Counted from the first letter of the stretch, positions 36,340-47,761 are shown. The stretch: 64,000 nt of DNA from Chelydra serpentina (GCA_037349315.1 JBAIAC010000068.1:19869001-19933000), one strand, 5' to 3'. Translations and numbers: made by a program. Notes: a model not told the origin generated them from the sequence alone.

Positions 36340-39237
36340 CTAGATCATCCCAGCCAGGGCTTTGTCAAGCCTGACCTTAAAAACCTCTAAGGAAGGAGAT
36401 TCCAACACCTCCCTAGGTAACCCATTCCAGTGCTTCACCACCCTACTAGTGAAAAAGTTTTTCCTAATATCCAACCTAAACCTCCCCCTCTGCAACTTGA
36501 GACCATTACTCCTTGTTCTGTCATCTTCTACCACTGAGAACAGTCTAGATCCATCCTCTTTGGAACCCCCTTTTAGGTAGTTGAAAGCAGCTATCAAATC
36601 CCCCCTCACTCTTCTCTTCTGCAGGCTAAACAATCTCAGTTCCCTCAGCCTCTCCTCATAAGTCATGTGCTCCAGCCCCCTAATCATTTTTGTTGCCCTC
36701 CGTTGGACTCTTTCCAATTTATCCACATCCTTCTTGTAGTGTGGGGCCCAAAACTGGACACAGTACTCCAAATGAGGCCTCACCAGTGCCGAATAGAGGG
36801 GAATAATCACATCCCTCGATCTGCTGGAAATGCCCCTACTTATACAGCCCAAAATGCCGTTAGCCTTCTTGGCAACAAGGGCACACTGTTGACTCATATT
36901 CAGCTTTTCGTCCACTGTAACCCCTAGGTCCTTTTCTGCAGAACTGCTGCCCAGCCATTCGGTCCCTAGTCTGTAGCAGTGCATGGGATTCTTCCGTCCT
37001 AAGTGCAGGACTCTGCACTTGTCCTTGTTGAACCTCATCAGATTTCTTTTGGCCCAATCCTCTAATTTGTCTAGGTCCCTCTGTATCCTATCCCTACCCT
37101 CCAGCGTATCAACCACTCCTCCCAGTTTAGTGTCATCTGCAAACTTGCTAAGGGTGCAGTCCACACCATCCTCCAGGTCGTTGATGAAGATATTGAACAA
37201 AACCGGCCCCAGCACCGACCCTTGGGGCACTCCACTTGATACCGGCTGCCAACTAGACATGGAGCCATTGATCACTACCCGTTGAGCACGACCATCCAGC
37301 CAGTTTTCTATCCACCTTACCGTCCATTCATCCAGCCCATACTTCTTTAACTTGCTGGCAAGAACGCTGTGCGAGACTGTATCAAAAGCTTTGCTAAAGT
37401 CAAGAAATAGCACATCCACTGCTTTCCCCTCATCCACAGAGCCAGTTATCTCATCATAGAAGGCAATTAGGTTAGTCAGGCATGACTTGCCCTTGGTGAA
37501 TCCATGCTGACTGTTCCTGATCACTTTCCCCTCCTTTAAGTGGTTCAAAATTGATTCCTTGAGGACCTGTTCCATGATTTTTCCAGGGATTGAGGTGAGA
37601 CTGACTGGCCTGTAGTTCCCCGGATCTTCCTTCTTCCCTTTTTTAAAGATGGGCACTACATTCGCTTTTTTCCAGTCATCCGGGACCTCCCCCGATTGCC
37701 ATGATTTGTCAAAGATAATGGCCAATGGCTCTGTAATCACATCGGCCAACTCCTTTAGCACCCTCGGATGCAGTGCATCCGGCCCCATGGACTTGTGTTC
37801 GTCCAGCTTTTCTAAATAGTCCCGAACTACTTCTTTCTCCACAGAGGGCTGGTCACCTCCTCCCCATACCGTGCTGCGGAGTGCAGCCATCTGGGAGCTG
37901 CCCTTGTCTGTGAAGACAGAGGCAAAAAAAGCATTGAGTACACTAGCTTTCTCCGCATCCTCTGTCACAAGGTTCCCTCCCTCATTCAGCAAGGGGCCCA
38001 CACGTTCCTTGACTTTCTTCTTGTTGCTAACATACCTGAAGAAACCCTTCTTGTTACTCCTAACATCTCCAGCTAGCTGCAACTCCAAGTGTGATTTGGC
38101 CTTCCTAATTTCACTCCTGCATGCCTGAACAATATTTTTATACTCCTCCCTGGTCATTTGTCCAATCTTCCACTTCTTGTAAGCTGCTTTTTTGTGTTTA
38201 AGACGAGCAAGGATTTCACTGTTAAGCCAAGCTGGTCGCCTGCCATATTTACTTTTCTTTCTACACATCGGGATGGTTTGTTCCTGCAACCTCAATAAGG
38301 TTTCTTTAAAATACAGCCAGCTTTCCTCGACTCCTTTCCCCCTCATGTTATTCTCCCAGGGGACCTTGCCCATCAGTTCCCTGAGGGAGTCAAAGTCTGC
38401 TTTTCTGAAGTCCAGGCTCTGTATTCTACTGTTCTCCTTTCTTCCTTGTGTCAGGATCCTGAACTCGACCATCTCATGGTCACTGCCTCCCAGGTTCCCA
38501 TCCACTATTGCTTCCTCTACTATTTCTTCCCTGTTTGTGAGCAGCAGGTCAAGAAGAGCTTTTCCCCTAGTTGGTTCCTCCAGCACTTGCACCAGGAAAT
38601 TGTCCCCTACACTTTCCAAAAACTTCCTGGATTTTCTGTGGACCGCTGTATTGCTCTCCCAGCAGATGTCGGGGTGATTAAAGTCACCCATGAGAACCAG
38701 GGCCTGTGATCTAGTAACTTCTGTTAGTTGCTGGAAGAAAGCCTCGTCCACCTCATCCGCCTGGTCTGGTGGTCTGTAGCAGACTCCCACCACGACATTA
38801 CCCTTGTTGCTCACACTTCTCAATTTGATCCAGAGACTCTCAGGTTTTTCTGCAGTTTCATACTGGAGCTCTGAGCAGTCATACTGCTCTCTTACATACA
38901 ACGCAACTCCCCCACCTTTTCTGCCCTGCCTATCCTTCCTGAACAGTTTATATCCATCCATGACAGTACTCCAATCGTGTGAGTTATCCCACCAAGTCTC
39001 TGTTATTCCAATTACGTCATAATTCCTTGACTGTGCCAGGACTTCCAGTTCTCCCTGCTTGTTCCCCAGGCTTCTTGCATTTGTGTATAGGCATTTAAGA
39101 TAACTCACCGATCGTCCTGCTGTCCCAGTATGGGGCAGGAGCCCTCCCCTCTTGCACTCACCTACTTGTGATTCCTCCTGGTATCCCACTTCCCCACTTA
39201 CCTCGGGGCTTTGGTCTCCTTCCCCCGGTGAACCTAG
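36340..39237 (-). CDS. CR1 ORF2: endonuclease-reverse transcriptase, uninterrupted
   Basis: This polyprotein nicks target DNA and copies the CR1 RNA into it. Numbering residues from the GTG at 39189: endonuclease 30-250 with N37 (YTNARS), E64 (GITETWW), D169/N171 (MGDFNH) and D237/H238 (SDH), so catalytic residues are all present. Reverse transcriptase is about 480-760 with [20 protein letters not shown] (594-605), [12 protein letters not shown] (651-662) and FADDTKLGG (683-691, DD catalytic). The CR1 C-terminal domain follows and ends LDKALAGMI. The frame is open from 39354 to 36340, but the first AUG (38959-38961, residue 77) lies within the endonuclease after N37 and E64. No useful AUG start exists; translation probably enters from ORF1 by -1 frameshifting at 39237-39243. 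GTG-initiated reading from 39189 is only a formal start. Confidence 0.9.
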   Translation of the reverse strand, partial: LGSPGEGDQSPEVSGEVGYQEESQVGECKRGGLLPHTGTAGRSVSYLKCLYTNARSLGNKQGELEVLAQSRNYDVIGITETWWDNSHDWSTVMDGYKLFRKDRQGRKGGGVALYVREQYDCSELQYETAEKPESLWIKLRSVSNKGNVVVGVCYRPPDQADEVDEAFFQQLTEVTRSQALVLMGDFNHPDICWESNTAVHRKSRKFLESVGDNFLVQVLEEPTRGKALLDLLLTNREEIVEEAIVDGNLGGSDHEMVEFRILTQGRKENSRIQSLDFRKADFDSLRELMGKVPWENNMRGKGVEESWLYFKETLLRLQEQTIPMCRKKSKYGRRPAWLNSEILARLKHKKAAYKKWKIGQMTREEYKNIVQACRSEIRKAKSHLELQLAGDVRSNKKGFFRYVSNKKKVKERVGPLLNEGGNLVTEDAEKASVLNAFFASVFTDKGSSQMAALRSTVWGGGDQPSVEKEVVRDYLEKLDEHKSMGPDALHPRVLKELADVITEPLAIIFDKSWQSGEVPDDWKKANVVPIFKKGKKEDPGNYRPVSLTSIPGKIMEQVLKESILNHLKEGKVIRNSQHGFTKGKSCLTNLIAFYDEITGSVDEGKAVDVLFLDFSKAFDTVSHSVLASKLKKYGLDEWTVRWIENWLDGRAQRVVINGSMSSWQPVSSGVPQGSVLGPVLFNIFINDLEDGVDCTLSKFADDTKLGGVVDTLEGRDRIQRDLDKLEDWAKRNLMRFNKDKCRVLHLGRKNPMHCYRLGTEWLGSSSAEKDLGVTVDEKLNMSQQCALVAKKANGILGCISRGISSRSRDVIIPLYSALVRPHLEYCVQFWAPHYKKDVDKLERVQRRATKMIRGLEHMTYEERLRELRLFSLQKRRVRGDLIAAFNYLKGGSKEDGSRLFSVVEDDRTRSNGLKLQRGRFRLDIRKNFFTSRVVKHWNGLPREVLESPSLEVFKVRLDKALAGMI

Positions 39238-39243
39238 TTTAAA
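39204..39243 (-). promoter_or_regulatory. candidate -1 ribosomal frameshift site between CR1 ORF1 and ORF2
   Basis: Minus strand, 39243 to 39237 reads TTTAAAC. In ORF1 frame it is GCT TTA AAC TAG, i.e. exactly X_XXY_YYZ (U_UUA_AAC) followed by the stop. Slipping back one base gives TTT AAA then CTA GGT TCA, which is the ORF2 frame and is open to 36340. A perfect CGGGG/CCCCG stem (39223-39227 with 39204-39208, 14-nt loop) begins 9 nt after the heptamer. Heptamer, frame and stem are seen directly; function is inferred. Confidence 0.6.
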
Positions 39244-39719
39244 GCCCTCCTCACTAGGTTGGCCAGCCTGCTTCCAAAGATGCTCTTCCCTCTCTTCGTC
39301 AGGTGGAGCCCGTCTCTGCCTAGCACTCCTTCTTCTTGGAACACCATCCCATGGTCAAAGAATCCAAACCCTTCTCTCCGACACCATCTGCGTAGCCATT
39401 CGTTGACTTCCACGATTCGACGGTCTCTACCCCGGCCTTTTCCTGCCACAGGGAGAATGGACGAGAACACCACTTGCGCCTCAAACTCCTTTATCCTTCT
39501 TCCCAGAGCCACGTAGTCTGCAGTAATACGCTCAAGGTCATTCTTGGCAGTATCATTGGTGCCCACGTGGAGAAGCAGGAAGGGGTAGCGATCTGAGGGC
39601 TTGATGAGTCTCGGCAGTCTCTCCGTCACATCACGAATCCTAGCCCCTGGCAAGCAGCACACCTCTCGGTTTTCCCGGTCAGAGTTTTGCTCAGTTTCAG
39701 AAAAGCACAGCTCTTTCAA
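39234..39719 (-). CDS. CR1 ORF1 C-terminal part: SGNH/esterase-like domain, 5'-truncated
   Basis: ORF1 proteins of CR1 elements carry a GDSL/SGNH-type esterase domain thought to act in RNP or membrane association. Here residues 19-160 of the open frame match: [13 protein letters not shown], then HVGTND (block with G53 and N55), then [14 protein letters not shown], then DGLHLT with the D136/H139 pair of the catalytic triad. The N-terminal block with the nucleophilic serine (GDS) is missing through 5' truncation, so this copy cannot be an active esterase. The ATG at 39719 is probably not the natural start. The frame ends in ...RRALN-stop, with the TAG at 39234-39236 immediately after a slippery heptamer. 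Confidence 0.8.
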   Translation of the reverse strand: MKELCFSETEQNSDRENREVCCLPGARIRDVTERLPRLIKPSDRYPFLLLHVGTNDTAKNDLERITADYVALGRRIKEFEAQVVFSSILPVAGKGRGRDRRIVEVNEWLRRWCRREGFGFFDHGMVFQEEGVLGRDGLHLTKRGKSIFGSRLANLVRRALN

Positions 39720-42044
39720 AACTATGAGCTTCCCCTTCAGTATTAGCCCCTCCTACAAACTGTAGGATATAATGGTTAAGAATCTTGACTTGAAATTTCA
39801 ACTTAGAGCCAGATTCAGCTTCTCTTAGAGTCAATTGAAGTTTTTATCATTGATTTCAATGGGAGCAGGAACAGTCCATGTCCACTAAGATGGACACCAG
39901 GTAAATAAGTTAGATTAGATCAGTGGTTCCCCAAACGATGGTTTGAGGGCCACCCATGGTCCACAGAGCATTTACTGGTGGTTCACAAAAAAGCACAGAG
40001 TTGCATGGTGCTGGCTCCTCCTAATTTCCAGCAGTTACATCACATCAAAGTCAGCTAAAACTGAATTCAATAATACCCTATTGTTCTATTTCCACATAAA
40101 CAATTGTTGTGACTAGCACATGTATGTTATGCAGTTGCATTAGGGAGGTGGTCCATGCGATTCTGAGTGGGAGGGTTAACGTAGGAGACAGCCTATTGAA
40201 AAGTGGTCTACACTATGACAATGCCTGGATTAGACAGATGAACAGACAGATGAAAGAGGGAGAGAAGGAGAGGCAAGGAGACACCAGAATAAATTGGCTC
40301 AATTTACATGCTAAAAAGATTCCTTCCCCGCAAAAGTGCCAGCCTTGCAAAGATAACCTCAGCCCTGAAAGACAAGTTGTAATCTTGGGGCCTCTCACCC
40401 CCTCACCAGGAACAAAGATATTTGCAATCAGAATTTAGCTGGACCATTCTGTTGATTATAAAACAAGGCAGAATAGAAACCAGCTCACTCATCCATATGT
40501 GCATTAGCTCTACAAGAGTGAAAACTTGTGTGTGGCAGTCAAGAAATGCATCTGAATCACGCACAAGAATCAGATCGAATGAGCAAGTCGGTACTATTTT
40601 TACATAGATCCTTTTCTTATTATAACCACACTTTAAATGCATGCTGCTCAACTCACTTTGACAGCTCAGGAGCACAATATGGTTGAATTATAGGCTGGGA
40701 TGAATTTTCATCTGGTGACTGACTCCAAGAGAGAGGCACAAAACAAAAAAAACCTCTAGCAGATGGACAGATGTCTGATTAACCTTGCGCTGTTAGGTGA
40801 ATTCACTGTTCAATGCACTACCACATCCTTGCTGTGGATACCCCCATCCCTCACTTACACAGAAGCCCTGGTAATGACAAAGCTTGTCCTAGAGGACCTA
40901 ATACATCTTTCCAATCTCTAGCATCTATGAATCTAAGGAAGAGCTACTGGAGAAAGATTTACTGGAATAAAGAAAGGGGGAAAGAGGCCATAAGAAATAC
41001 ATTAAAAAGTGATCTCAGCACTGCCCATAACATGTTATAATAATAAGTTAATCAACTGCATGATAAAATCTATAGGGAAAACTCGTAACACACACTAGAC
41101 AAAATTGACTTTGAATGCCTTTCATAAATTAATTTCCCAGGTTAGGAATGTAGGTCAAATGACACATCGAAGCTGAGCTTTCACAAACAGCAAAATTATC
41201 AAATGGTGATTCTGGCCTAGTTCAGTCAATAATCCATTAATGTACAGAAGAAACCATGTTGGATTTATCACTAGGGCAGTTTATCAGGTGCTGTTTTTCA
41301 GTCACTGATATGAGGTTATAAATGCTTCCTGGGTGTCAAGCTACAGTCAATGAAAAGGAAGTTCTCGATGTTTACTCATAAGCTCTCACATCATAAAGGG
41401 GCAGAGACTGAATTCTGACTGATGGCCAAAATTTGGGCCACACAGCTTGGTTCGAGAATTACTTCTTCACAAGTAGAAGGAGAGATTAGGCACCGTTTAT
41501 CAGAAGCAATTAACTGTAAGATTCCAGTGGGAGACAGGATAGACTAGACCAGTTATGTTATTTAGCAAAGCCAAAAGGATAAAGTGGGATGGAAAAAGTA
41601 GACTTAGCCATGAAAGATAAAAACAGAAATAGTGCAATAAATACCAGGCTGACATACAACAGTGATGTCCAAACAACCCTACATATCTCAGCCTTTACAT
41701 TTTTAAAGAAACATGTTCCTACCGTTCCCTGAAGTTTGGTGAGGGCTAGCACAGGACTCTCATTTTGTCTTTGGTTTCTTAAAGAACCAATTGTGGAAAT
41801 TAACAACGGTTGGTGTACAAAGATATCAAGGACCTAGCTCCCATTTCACTCATCTGCCATGGTATCTGATCTTTGGGAACTAACAGGGAAGAGAAATTTG
41901 CTGGGACGCAGCTGAGTGTTTGTGGGTGGTGTGATTCAGCGATTGCAGTTACAAACTGAAGACCCGTCAATTTTAAATAAATTTTAAAGGGTTTTAATTT
42001 TTTTTCAAAATGTAATAGTTAAATCACATTGGTTTGCAAGTCTA
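39720..42044. other. no gene recognised; possible hAT fragment
   Basis: Non-coding. At 39922-39990 CAGTGGTTCCCCAAACGATGG resembles the terminus of MER5/Charlie-type hAT repeats, but no second terminus is found. TTGATTTCAATGGGAGCAGG near 39849 is one of the recurrent near-palindromic motifs. Confidence 0.35.
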
Positions 42045-42145
42045 ACTTTGTCTCCCTACTCTCATGTTGTAGGCAAGTATTATTACCCCTCTTTTGCATA
42101 TGGGAAATCGGAGGCTCAGAGAGATGAAGGGTCCAGTTCTGTTGC
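42045..42145 (-). repeat. MIR-like SINE fragment
   Basis: TATTATTACCCCTCTTTTGC, then TGGGAAATCGGAGGCTCAG, then AGAGATGAAGG: antisense MIR core. Confidence 0.6.
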
Positions 42146-42850
42146 TCCCATTCAAGTAAGTGGAAGCTTTGCCACAGATTTCTGCATACAGGCCAGAAAA
42201 AGGGCCCATTTGAAGAGAGAATGTAAAAAATTGAGGCCCGTGAGATTGAGATAAGGGGCAAAGTACCTACATTCTTTGTCTGGACGTCTGAACTGTGTAT
42301 CTCAAGAAGCATAGCTCAGAAGGCGCAGTCCAGGTGGTGCTGAGTTTATGCTGGCTTCAAATCACTTTTCCACCTTCTGAATTCTGCTTTCCAAATTCCC
42401 TTGTAACTTAGAACAGCCGCTAGGGCAACTTTAAGTTACGGCAGCCTTGAATGGCCACCACTGGGCCATTCTACCCGCCCAACATAACTGGAACACAGTA
42501 GCTCTAGCTAGATCACTTAACATCCTGCGTATACCTCTAGGTCAGAGGATAGCATAGGACTGCTCCAGCAGCCTTAAACCAGCAAGAGGGAATCCACTTA
42601 CAGCTTCATGGTGAGTATCTTTGGTCACAGCTGTCTACATTTTCCAATCCCATCTGCATCCACCTACTACAGCAATCACTAGTAAAACATTTAGTTGTGT
42701 CAGCTCCTCAAAAAAATGTACGAAATGGGAAGAAGTAATCTTTCCTCTGCATTCAGATTTTGCAAGTCAGTCCTTTAAGAGTCTGATCATGCTGGAGCAT
42801 TTTATTCTTTTAATGTAACCATCTCCAGGCCCTCACACTTTCAACTGAAC
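42146..42850. other. no gene recognised
   Basis: Non-coding. Confidence 0.45.
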
Positions 42851-42858
42851 TTTACAAA

Positions 42859-43174
42859 TAGGGTGACCAGACGTCCCGATAAAATCGGGACCGTCCCGAT
42901 TTCCGACCATTTGTCCCGCGTCCCAACCGATGGCTGGTCGGGACGCCTTTTGTCCCGATTTTCCGTTTTCCGGAAGCAGAGGCTTTTTTTTGTTTTTGTT
43001 TTTTTGTTTTGCTCAACAAGTTTGCTTGAGCGGTTGTTTTTTTTGCTCAACAAGTTTGGTTGAGCCGTTTTTTTTGTTTTTTTTGCTCAACAAGTTTGCT
43101 TTTTTTTTTTGCTCAACAAGTTTCGTTGAGCTGTTTGTTTTTTTTGTGGGAAGTCCCGATTTTTGGTCACCCTA
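42859..43174. mobile_element. hAT MITE with 8-bp TSD and internal hairpin repeats
   Basis: Inverted termini TAGGGTGACCAGACGTCC and, on the other strand, TAGGGTGACCAAAAATCGGG are flanked by the perfect 8-bp duplication TTTACAAA (42851-42858 and 43175-43182). The right half holds four copies of GCTCAACAAGTTTG (43011, 43045, 43085, 43111) spaced by poly-T tracts. Three close with an inverse GTTGAGC or CTTGAGC so each folds into a 6-7 bp hairpin. No coding. Confidence 0.85.
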
Positions 43175-43182
43175 TTTACAAA

Positions 43183-44213
43183 TATAAAATGAACTAATTT
43201 ACTGTATTTTAATCTTTCTAATGAAACCTCTTGGCATGATCATTTCTCTTGATTGCGAAACAGAAAGTAGCAACCTGATACAATTTTAAACAGCATATTC
43301 CTACTTATAAAAAATGCCATGCAGTATAAAACATGAGCAACAGAGGGTTTTGAGACCTAGCAGAAACCACTCACAAGTGGTATAGTCCAAAGTCCTTGGA
43401 CTACAGACAATGGAAGATGAGATGGAGTCTTTATATAGAATTGCTTTTGTTCAGGGCTTAATTCCCAAAGACTATTTCCCGGAGCCCCAAGGCTTCAGCC
43501 GTACGGGAGGTGCTGGGCCTCTGGGCTTCTGCCCCGTGGAAGGTGCCGGGGCTTCAGCCCCGTGGGGTGCATCAGGGCTTGGGGCTTCTGCCCCGTGGGA
43601 GGTGCTGGGTCTCCCAAGGGTTTCAAAATATTTACCAGAGCTCCACTCCAGATGGCTCCAGCTGAATTTAAGCCCTGCTTTCATTGCTATCTTCACCCTT
43701 CTCAGTCAGAGGGAGAGACCATCATCATCATCCCTGGAAGTATTCCCAATATGGTCTCGCAGGTGAAGAGGTCTCTAAAGATCCCATGGCACCAGAGGAG
43801 GAGTGTTCATTTCAATGTCCTGGCCAAATTCTAACTCTGGTATTTACTTAAGGACCAGGTAGATCTCTCCTGTGGGAAAATCCATGGCAGGGCTCCAAAA
43901 AGGTGGTGAAGAACATACCTCTCAAGTGTATCCCCATTTTGAAGAACATCCCTAAGGCTGGTCAAAAATTTTCAGTCAAAACTTGATGTAGCCTGAAAAT
44001 TGAGTTTTTGACTAAATAACATTTCTGTGGAAAGTGTCTGTGGTTCTTTAAAAAAAAAATTGTGGGGGGAAAAAAGCTCCATTTTTGTACAAGCTGTAGA
44101 CATGACTCGTTGTAATCCCAAAGTTCCTTGTGTTGCACACAAAGTTTGGTGTCCTTCTGGCTTTATTGGTTAACAATTATTTACTTTCCAAATAAAGAAT
44201 CATGACATTCGAA
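43183..44213. other. no gene; minisatellite-like block
   Basis: At 43485-43620 units of GGCTTCTGCCCCGTGG alternate with GGCTTCAGCCCCGTGG (three to four imperfect repeats), giving spurious open frames on both strands. The rest is non-coding. Confidence 0.5.
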
Positions 44214-45665
44214 TTGCTCATTTATGAGCATAAATTCTATCTAGTTGGTATTACTGAAACCTGGTGGGATGATTCGTATGATTGGAATGTTAAAATCAAT
44301 AGTAATAACTTATTCAGAAAGGATCGAGTGGGCAGTGACACTCTATGTCAAAAACGCTTTTATCTGTTTCCAAGTCTCTGATAACTCAGGAGAAAATGAT
44401 CTTGAATACTTATGGATCAATGTCCAAAGAGATAAAGCACAAGATGGAGTATTAGTTGGTGTCTGCTACAGAACACCAAATCAAACTAGGGACCAGGATG
44501 GTCAATTTCTTATGCACCTACCTACAAAGTGTAGGAGAGAGAAAAAACTGATCATGGTGGATTTCATTTTGAGTGACATATGCTAGTGGTGTCATGCTAC
44601 CAGTACTAAAACATCCTTGGAATTTCTAAACATTATAGATGGCAAATTTCCTAGCTCAAGAAGTCTGGCAGCCAACATGGAAGAATAATTTATTAGACCA
44701 TGTCCTAACGAAAAAAGAGGAACTGATCACAGAACTAAAGATTAATGGCAGCTTAGGTCTAAGTGATCATGGCTGGATCACATTAATGTGCACACAGAAT
44801 AAAGTCCAGATGAGTAAAATATATTATACCAGGGGCAATTTCACAAAGCTGAAAACAATTATGAGCCAAATCAGCTGAGAGGAAGAATTTAATCAGAAAA
44901 ATGAGAATGATAATTGTGAATCATTTAATAACACCTTCCCAGATGCCCAAAAAAACGCACAATCCCACAACTGAAGAAGTCTGTGCTGGTTAAAAAACAG
45001 ACATGGTTTAGAGGGGAAGTGAAGGAAGCTATAAAAATAATATATAACAAATAAAAGAAAGGAGAAGTTGATAGTAATTAATATAATCAGAAGTTAGGAA
45101 AATTGAAAAAGGAAGCAAAGGGACACAAGGAAGAAATTATGGCCAGCAGAGTCAAAGACAATAAGGTGTTTTTTTAACTATATTAGGAACAAAAAGTATC
45201 TTGACAATGGTATTGGTCCATTAGCAGATAATTCTACTGTTTCTATCAATAGAAAAGGCAGAAGTGTTCAATAAATATTTCTGTCTGTAGCTGGGAAAAA
45301 ACAGACGATATAGTCTCTTCATATGGTTATAACGCTCTTTCCATTCCACTAGTGCCTCTGGAGGATGTTAAACAGAAGCTACTACAGTTAGACATTTTTA
45401 AATCAGCAGGTCAGGATAACTTGCACCCAAAAGTTTTAAAAGAGCTCACAGAGGAGCTTGCTGGACTGTTAATGCTGCTTTTTCAATACGTCTTGGAGCA
45501 TGGAAGAACTTCCAGAAAATTGGAAGAAAGCTAATGATATTCCAATTTATAAAAAAGGGTAAATAAGATGACCCATGTAATTATAGGTCTGTCAACTGAC
45601 ACTTATCCCAGGCAAGATAATGGAGTGGTTGATATGGGACTAATTAATGAAGAATTATTAAGAAG
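44214..45665 (+). pseudogene. old CR1 LINE, ORF2 remnants
   Basis: Forward frame fragments: [14 protein letters not shown] and LFRKDR (endonuclease, 44245-44325), LEYLWINVQRDKAQDGVLVG and GVCYRTPNQTRDQDGQF (44400-44510), NNLLDHVLTKKEELI (44690), LSDHGW (44765). Then come RT-proximal FKSAGQDNLHPKVLKELTEE (45400-45450) and a decayed palm start near 45540. Stops and frameshifts abound and the RT active site is absent. A CR1-type 3' end (CTATAGCCTGTGTTATACAG, TTTCTGGCCTTGGAACCTATG) resumes at about 46130-46205 after an unrelated repeat. Confidence 0.8.
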
Positions 45666-45667
45666 AA

Positions 45668-46125
45668 GGGCTGTCGATTAGTCGCAGATAACTAACGCGA
45701 TTAACTCAAAAAAATTAATCACGATTAATCGCAGTTGTACAACTGTTAAACAACAGAATACTAAATTGAAATCACAATACAGAGTACAAAGTGTACAGTG
45801 CTCACTTTATATTATCATTTTTGAATGCCAATATTTGCACGTAGAAATGATAAAAGAAATAGTATTTTTCAATTCAGTTCATACAAGTACTATAGTGCAA
45901 TCTCTAATGTGACAGTGCAACTTACAAATGTAGATTTTTTTTGTTACATAACTGCACTCAAAAACAAAGAACTGTAAAACTTTAGCACCTACAAGTCCAC
46001 TCAGTCCTACTTCTTGTTCAGCCAATTGCTCAGCCAACCCAGTTTGTTTACATTTACAGGAGATAATGCTGCCCACTTCTCATTTACCATGTCTCCTGAC
46101 AGAGAGATCAGGCTCTAGGAATTAT
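45668..46125. repeat. unclassified DNA repeat inserted in old CR1
   Basis: It starts GGGCTGTCGATTAGTCGCAG and has the near-inverse pairs GCGATTAACTC and TTAATCACGATTAATCGC. It continues through CAATTGCTCAGCC and GTTTGTTTACATTTACAGG to about 46110. Such GATTAATCGC repeats are widespread in tetrapod genomes. It lies between CR1 coding remnants and CR1 tail, so it probably inserted there. Confidence 0.5.
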
Positions 46126-46205
46126 TTTGGGGAAGTTCTATAGCCTGTGTTATACAGGTCAAACTTGATCATTACAATGGTTCTTTCTGGCCTTGGAACC
46201 TATGA
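46126..46205 (+). repeat. CR1 3' tail
   Basis: CTATAGCCTGTGTTATACAG, then CAAACTTGATCATTACAATG, then GGCCTTGGAACCTATGAAAT. Same subfamily as the CR1 at the right edge of the window (reverse orientation there). Confidence 0.7.
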
Positions 46206-46678
46206 AATTGAGATGACAGAAAGAATTGTTTATACTAACGGCATGTAGAGTTATTTACACTAAAGGAATAGGTCCCACAGGATTTTAAATGTCCTGCATG
46301 GACAATTAATGTGTCATCTTGGGTCTCTGTCAGACAGTCTGTTTTACATTTAGGACTTGGCAGATTGTGAAGAGAATATTGGAGAGAATGTCAGGAAAAG
46401 CATCTCTCCTGTCAGGGAAAAGGGACACTCGCCATTATATTTTTGTGTTGTTTTAACATTTTTTTTTTTTGGACATTCCATGTAGAATTTTTAACCTGAA
46501 ATATGCATGCAGACACACATGAAGTATGGAGCAGTGAGGTGCTTTCCTGAGGCAGTCAGTAAAAAAATCAGTAGATGGATAGACAAAAAATAGAGGATTA
46601 AATATAACTCTGCTAACTTTTAGTGCTTTTTTTTGTCTCTGTCTTTGATTTTTCACATCACAGCATTGGCAATAGTGT
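46206..46678. other. no gene recognised
   Basis: Non-coding AT-rich DNA. Confidence 0.45.
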
Positions 46679-46686
46679 ACTGTATC

Positions 46687-47629
46687 CAGAGCCGGTGCAA
46701 GGACCCTAGGCGAAACTTCCACCTTGCGCCCCCCCCCTCCTACCCCCTATCCACTCCCTCCCACTTCCTGCCCCCCACAGAACCCCCAACCCATCCAACC
46801 CCCCCTACTCCTTGTCCCCTGATCACCTCCTCCCGGGACCCCTGCCCCTAACCGCCCCCCAGGACCCCACCCCCTATCTAAGCTTCCCTTCTCCTTGTCC
46901 CCGACTGCCCCCTCCTGAGACCCCCCCACCCTAACTGCTCCCCTAGGACCCCACCCCCTACCTGTCCCCTGAGTGCCCCGACCCCTATCCACATCCCTGC
47001 CCCCAGACCACACCTATCCAACTGCTCCCTGTCCCGACTGCCCCCCCCAGAACCCCCGACCAATCTAACTCTCCCTGCTCCCTGTCCCTTGACTGCCCCG
47101 ACCCCTCTCCAAACCCCCACCCCCTGACAGCCCCCCACAAACCCCCAACCCATCCAACCCCCCCTGCTCCTGACTGCCCCCTCCAGAGACCCACTGTCCC
47201 TTCTCCAATCACCCAGCATGCTATGGTAGACACGCTGTCAGCCGCGCTCCCCCGCCGTGCTGGAATGCAGGAGAGGGGGGAGCAAGGCAGGGAGAAGGAG
47301 GAGGGGAGGGGAGGGGCGGAGCTCTAGAGTTGCCGGAGGCCCCAATGCCAGCGGCCGGCCAGCGATCTGAGCTGTGGGGGGCGCAGCTGCTCCCCGCTAG
47401 CGGCGCTGTCACCTTTACAGGGCTGCTGCCCCCCTGCGCGCACTGCACCGGCTCCTCCACGGCTGGGACTCACCGCTGCCGCAAGCGCGACGCTCCGGCA
47501 CTCAGCGTCCTGGGCAGGGGGCGGGGAGGCCAGGACCAGCCCCCCGGGCAGGGCGCCGCTTTTTGGCGCCCCCCAAATCTTGGCGCCCTAGGCGACCGCC
47601 TAGGTTGCCTAGTGGTTGCACCGGCCCTG
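46687..47629. mobile_element. 943-bp hAT element carrying a C-rich minisatellite
   Basis: Inverted ends CAGAGCCGGTGCAAGGACCC and, on the other strand, CAGGGCCGGTGCAACCACTA are flanked by the perfect 8-bp duplication ACTGTATC (46679-46686 and 47630-47637). Subterminal CCTAGGCG is also inverted. The interior 46730-47200 is a degenerate tandem array of CCCC-TGACTGCCCC and CCCCCAACCCATCCAACC units. The part 47220-47560 is GC-rich single copy. No transposase; long open frames on both strands result from composition. Confidence 0.85.
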
Positions 47630-47761
47630 ACTGTATCTCAAACAAAATGGCCACCAGCAAGTCATACAATGGCAAAAGACAAGATCTCCCCACTTTTCAG
47701 ACTACAAAATCTACTGCTTTTTACTTGTTCTAGGATAGGGCAGCTAAATATTCTATTTCTT

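Larger units (their letters stand above)
36237..39690 (-). mobile_element. CR1 LINE, nearly complete, intact ORF2
   Basis: Minus-strand CR1 ending at low coordinate with the ATTCTATGA-type octamer array (36237-36275), followed upstream by the GGTTGGAAGGGACC tail. ORF2 is uninterrupted. ORF1 is present only as its C-terminal esterase part, so the element is 5'-truncated inside ORF1; similarity to CR1 ORF1 fades somewhere between 39670 and 39700. Lack of stops over about 2.9 kb marks it as the youngest LINE in the window. Confidence 0.95.

Noticed and set aside
39922..39990. MER5/Charlie-like terminus CAGTGGTTCCCCAAAC
   Set aside because: Only one end visible; noted within the surrounding non-coding entry rather than called as an element.
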